Position numbers and translations under genes: made by a program
Shown here: one piece after another, positions 7,293-7,772 of the stretch
Position numbering within the stretch: position 1 is the stretch's first letter
Layout: the number at the start of each line of letters is the position of its first letter
Assembly (NCBI GenBank): GCA_022360135.1
Contig: JAKSDM010000372.1
Coordinates: 1 to 7,772 of the forward strand
Origin: Pseudanabaenales cyanobacterium
GTDB lineage: Bacteria > Cyanobacteriota > Cyanobacteriia > Phormidesmidales > Phormidesmidaceae
Direction: 5' to 3'
Length of the DNA stretch: 7,772 nt
Notes under the pieces: model-generated
Seen by the model: the letters and a program-made list of their open reading frames with translations, nothing else
Told to the model about the DNA's origin: nothing
The model's database searches: none

Positions 7293-7324
7293 AGCGTAAA
7301 ACCTCCAGTTAGCTGGAGGTTCAA
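7293..7324 (-). promoter_or_regulatory. Putative MerR-type metal-responsive promoter/operator of copA
   Basis: On the - strand a -35-like TTGAAC (7319-7324) and a -10-like TACGCT (7293-7298) are separated by 20 nt instead of the usual 17. A perfect 9-bp dyad, AACCTCCAG and CTGGAGGTT around a 4-nt centre (7300-7321), occupies the spacer and overlaps the -35. Long 19-20 nt spacers with a central dyad are the hallmark of promoters activated by MerR-family sensors such as CueR, ZntR and CoaR. The arrangement resembles the CueR site of E. coli copA (ACCTTCC/GGAAGGT). The -10 lies 24 nt from the copA ATG, giving a short leader. The same stem could also act as a weak terminator for the hydrolase gene, since only four T follow it. 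No merR-like gene is in the window. Confidence 0.65.
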
Positions 7325-7359
7325 GCAACTGTAATGAAAGTTTTATCAAGAGGTTATCC

Positions 7360-7772
7360 CTATCCAGAAGTCAGAATCCAGTCTGTAGATCGCTTCTGAC
7401 TCCTAACGCCTGACTTCTGACTGCTCGCCCGGCCAGAACGTTCCGGCTTAAGCAGACACCCCTTCTGCAGATGTCGCTCCAGCCAATTGCTCAAGTCGGC
7501 TAGCACTTCTTGGTGATTGATGTCATCATGGAGTTCATGATAACTCTCGGGATACTCTCGCCTTTCCTTGTCTGAGAAGATGACTTGTTTAAAAAAAGTG
7601 CAGCTCCCTTCGGAAGGGGCGACTCGGTCTGCTCCACCGTGGAGGATGAGGAGGGGGGCCTGCAGATCAGCAATGTGGTTTTGGACCCAGGCGGTTACCG
7701 TGAGAAATTCCGTCACCAGGCGGGCGCTCCCTTTTGTATGTCGCAGCGGATCCCGAGCATAGGCTGTGACCA
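7360..7772 (-). CDS. Alpha/beta hydrolase, monoacylglycerol lipase/lysophospholipase family (5' partial)
   Basis: C-terminal part of a serine hydrolase that cleaves ester bonds of monoacylglycerols or related lipids. The frame is open to the right edge: codons upstream of the GTG at 7716 read YARDPLRHTKGSARL, which belongs to the family, so the gene begins outside the window and its nucleophile Ser (GHSMGG region) is not seen. The acid residue is the Asp in ILHGGADRVAP (codon 7627-7629). The catalytic His is the first His of SYHELHDD (codon 7537-7539), equivalent to H269 of human monoglyceride lipase. The family fold ends at about LADLSNWLERHLQ; roughly 30 more residues follow (RSGRASSQKSGVRSQK and beyond), most of them encoded by 7-nt repeat DNA, with the TAG stop directly after the repeats. 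The tail is probably not part of the fold. The gene is on the same strand as copA, but the promoter-like dyad between them suggests separate transcription. Confidence 0.85.
   Translation of the reverse strand, partial: VTAYARDPLRHTKGSARLVTEFLTVTAWVQNHIADLQAPLLILHGGADRVAPSEGSCTFFKQVIFSDKERREYPESYHELHDDINHQEVLADLSNWLERHLQKGCLLKPERSGRASSQKSGVRSQKRSTDWILTSG
7364..7421. repeat. Heptamer repeat block with inverted halves in the hydrolase 3' end
   Basis: The left half (7364-7384) is three 7-nt units, CCAGAAG, TCAGAAT and CCAGTCT. The right half (7394-7421) is four units: TTCTGAC first and fourth, with TCCTAAC and GCCTGAC between. The halves are in opposite orientation: CAGAAGTCAG at 7365-7374 is the exact reverse complement of CTGACTTCTG at 7410-7419, so the block can form a 10-bp stem with a 35-nt loop. 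The block lies inside the coding frame of the hydrolase and ends 1 nt before its stop codon. Confidence 0.8.

Noticed and set aside
7269..7349. 27-residue N-terminal extension of CopA from a TTG at 7349
   Set aside because: It would run through the promoter-like dyad, is not HMA-like, and the ATG at 7268 has a well-placed AGAGG.
7436..7443. Palindrome GAACGTTC as a regulator site
   Set aside because: It lies within the hydrolase coding region, is only 8 bp long and does not extend on either side.
7714..7716. GTG as the start of the hydrolase
   Set aside because: Codons further upstream encode recognisable hydrolase sequence up to the right edge, and the nucleophile region is still missing.
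1..7772. CRISPR array, tRNA or rRNA gene, insertion sequence, or a new defence system
   Set aside because: No spaced direct repeats of CRISPR size, no tRNA-like cloverleaf noticed, no transposase frame or terminal inverted repeats, and every long frame is explained by known families.

Overview
The window looks like chromosomal DNA of a cyanobacterium. The HIP1 octamer GCGATCGC occurs seven times, 7-nt tandem repeats of the cyanobacterial STRR type fill two gene junctions, and the genes belong to families typical of the phylum: a hybrid CheA with a C-terminal receiver, a PATAN-receiver (PatA-type) regulator and a CPC-type copper ATPase. Genus and species cannot be read from this sequence.

Left half, + strand (1-4884): a chemotaxis/phototaxis-type signalling cluster. 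It starts inside a hybrid histidine kinase (CheA family: P3-like segment, HATPase, CheW-like domain, receiver; the N-terminal part with any HPt domain lies off the window). A 133-nt gap rich in heptamer repeats follows, then a small single-domain CheW-like adaptor, a 33-nt gap, and a PatA-type regulator (PATAN, winged-helix-like middle, CheY-like receiver). In related cyanobacterial systems (Pil, Pix and Tax clusters of Synechocystis) such proteins link a methyl-accepting receptor to the type IV pilus motor. No receptor, stand-alone CheY, CheB or CheR is visible here.

Middle (4885-5006): a short convergent junction without a gene. It holds only a weak long-range inverted repeat and no convincing terminator.

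Right half, - strand (5007-7772): a complete P1B-1 copper-exporting ATPase (CopA/PacS type, 753 aa from the preferred ATG), preceded by a good Shine-Dalgarno sequence and a perfect 9-bp dyad lying in a 20-nt spacer between a -35-like and a -10-like hexamer. That layout is the signature of promoters controlled by MerR-family metal sensors. Upstream of it, on the same strand, is the 3' part of an alpha/beta hydrolase of the monoacylglycerol lipase/lysophospholipase family, which runs off the right edge. Its last ~30 codons include heptamer-repeat DNA.

The most useful second-look items are the MerR-like copA promoter, the heptamer repeats that supply the C-terminal tails of two unrelated proteins, and the repeated SLDDL-type motifs in the long acidic linker of the kinase. 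I see no convincing evidence of a wholly new system.
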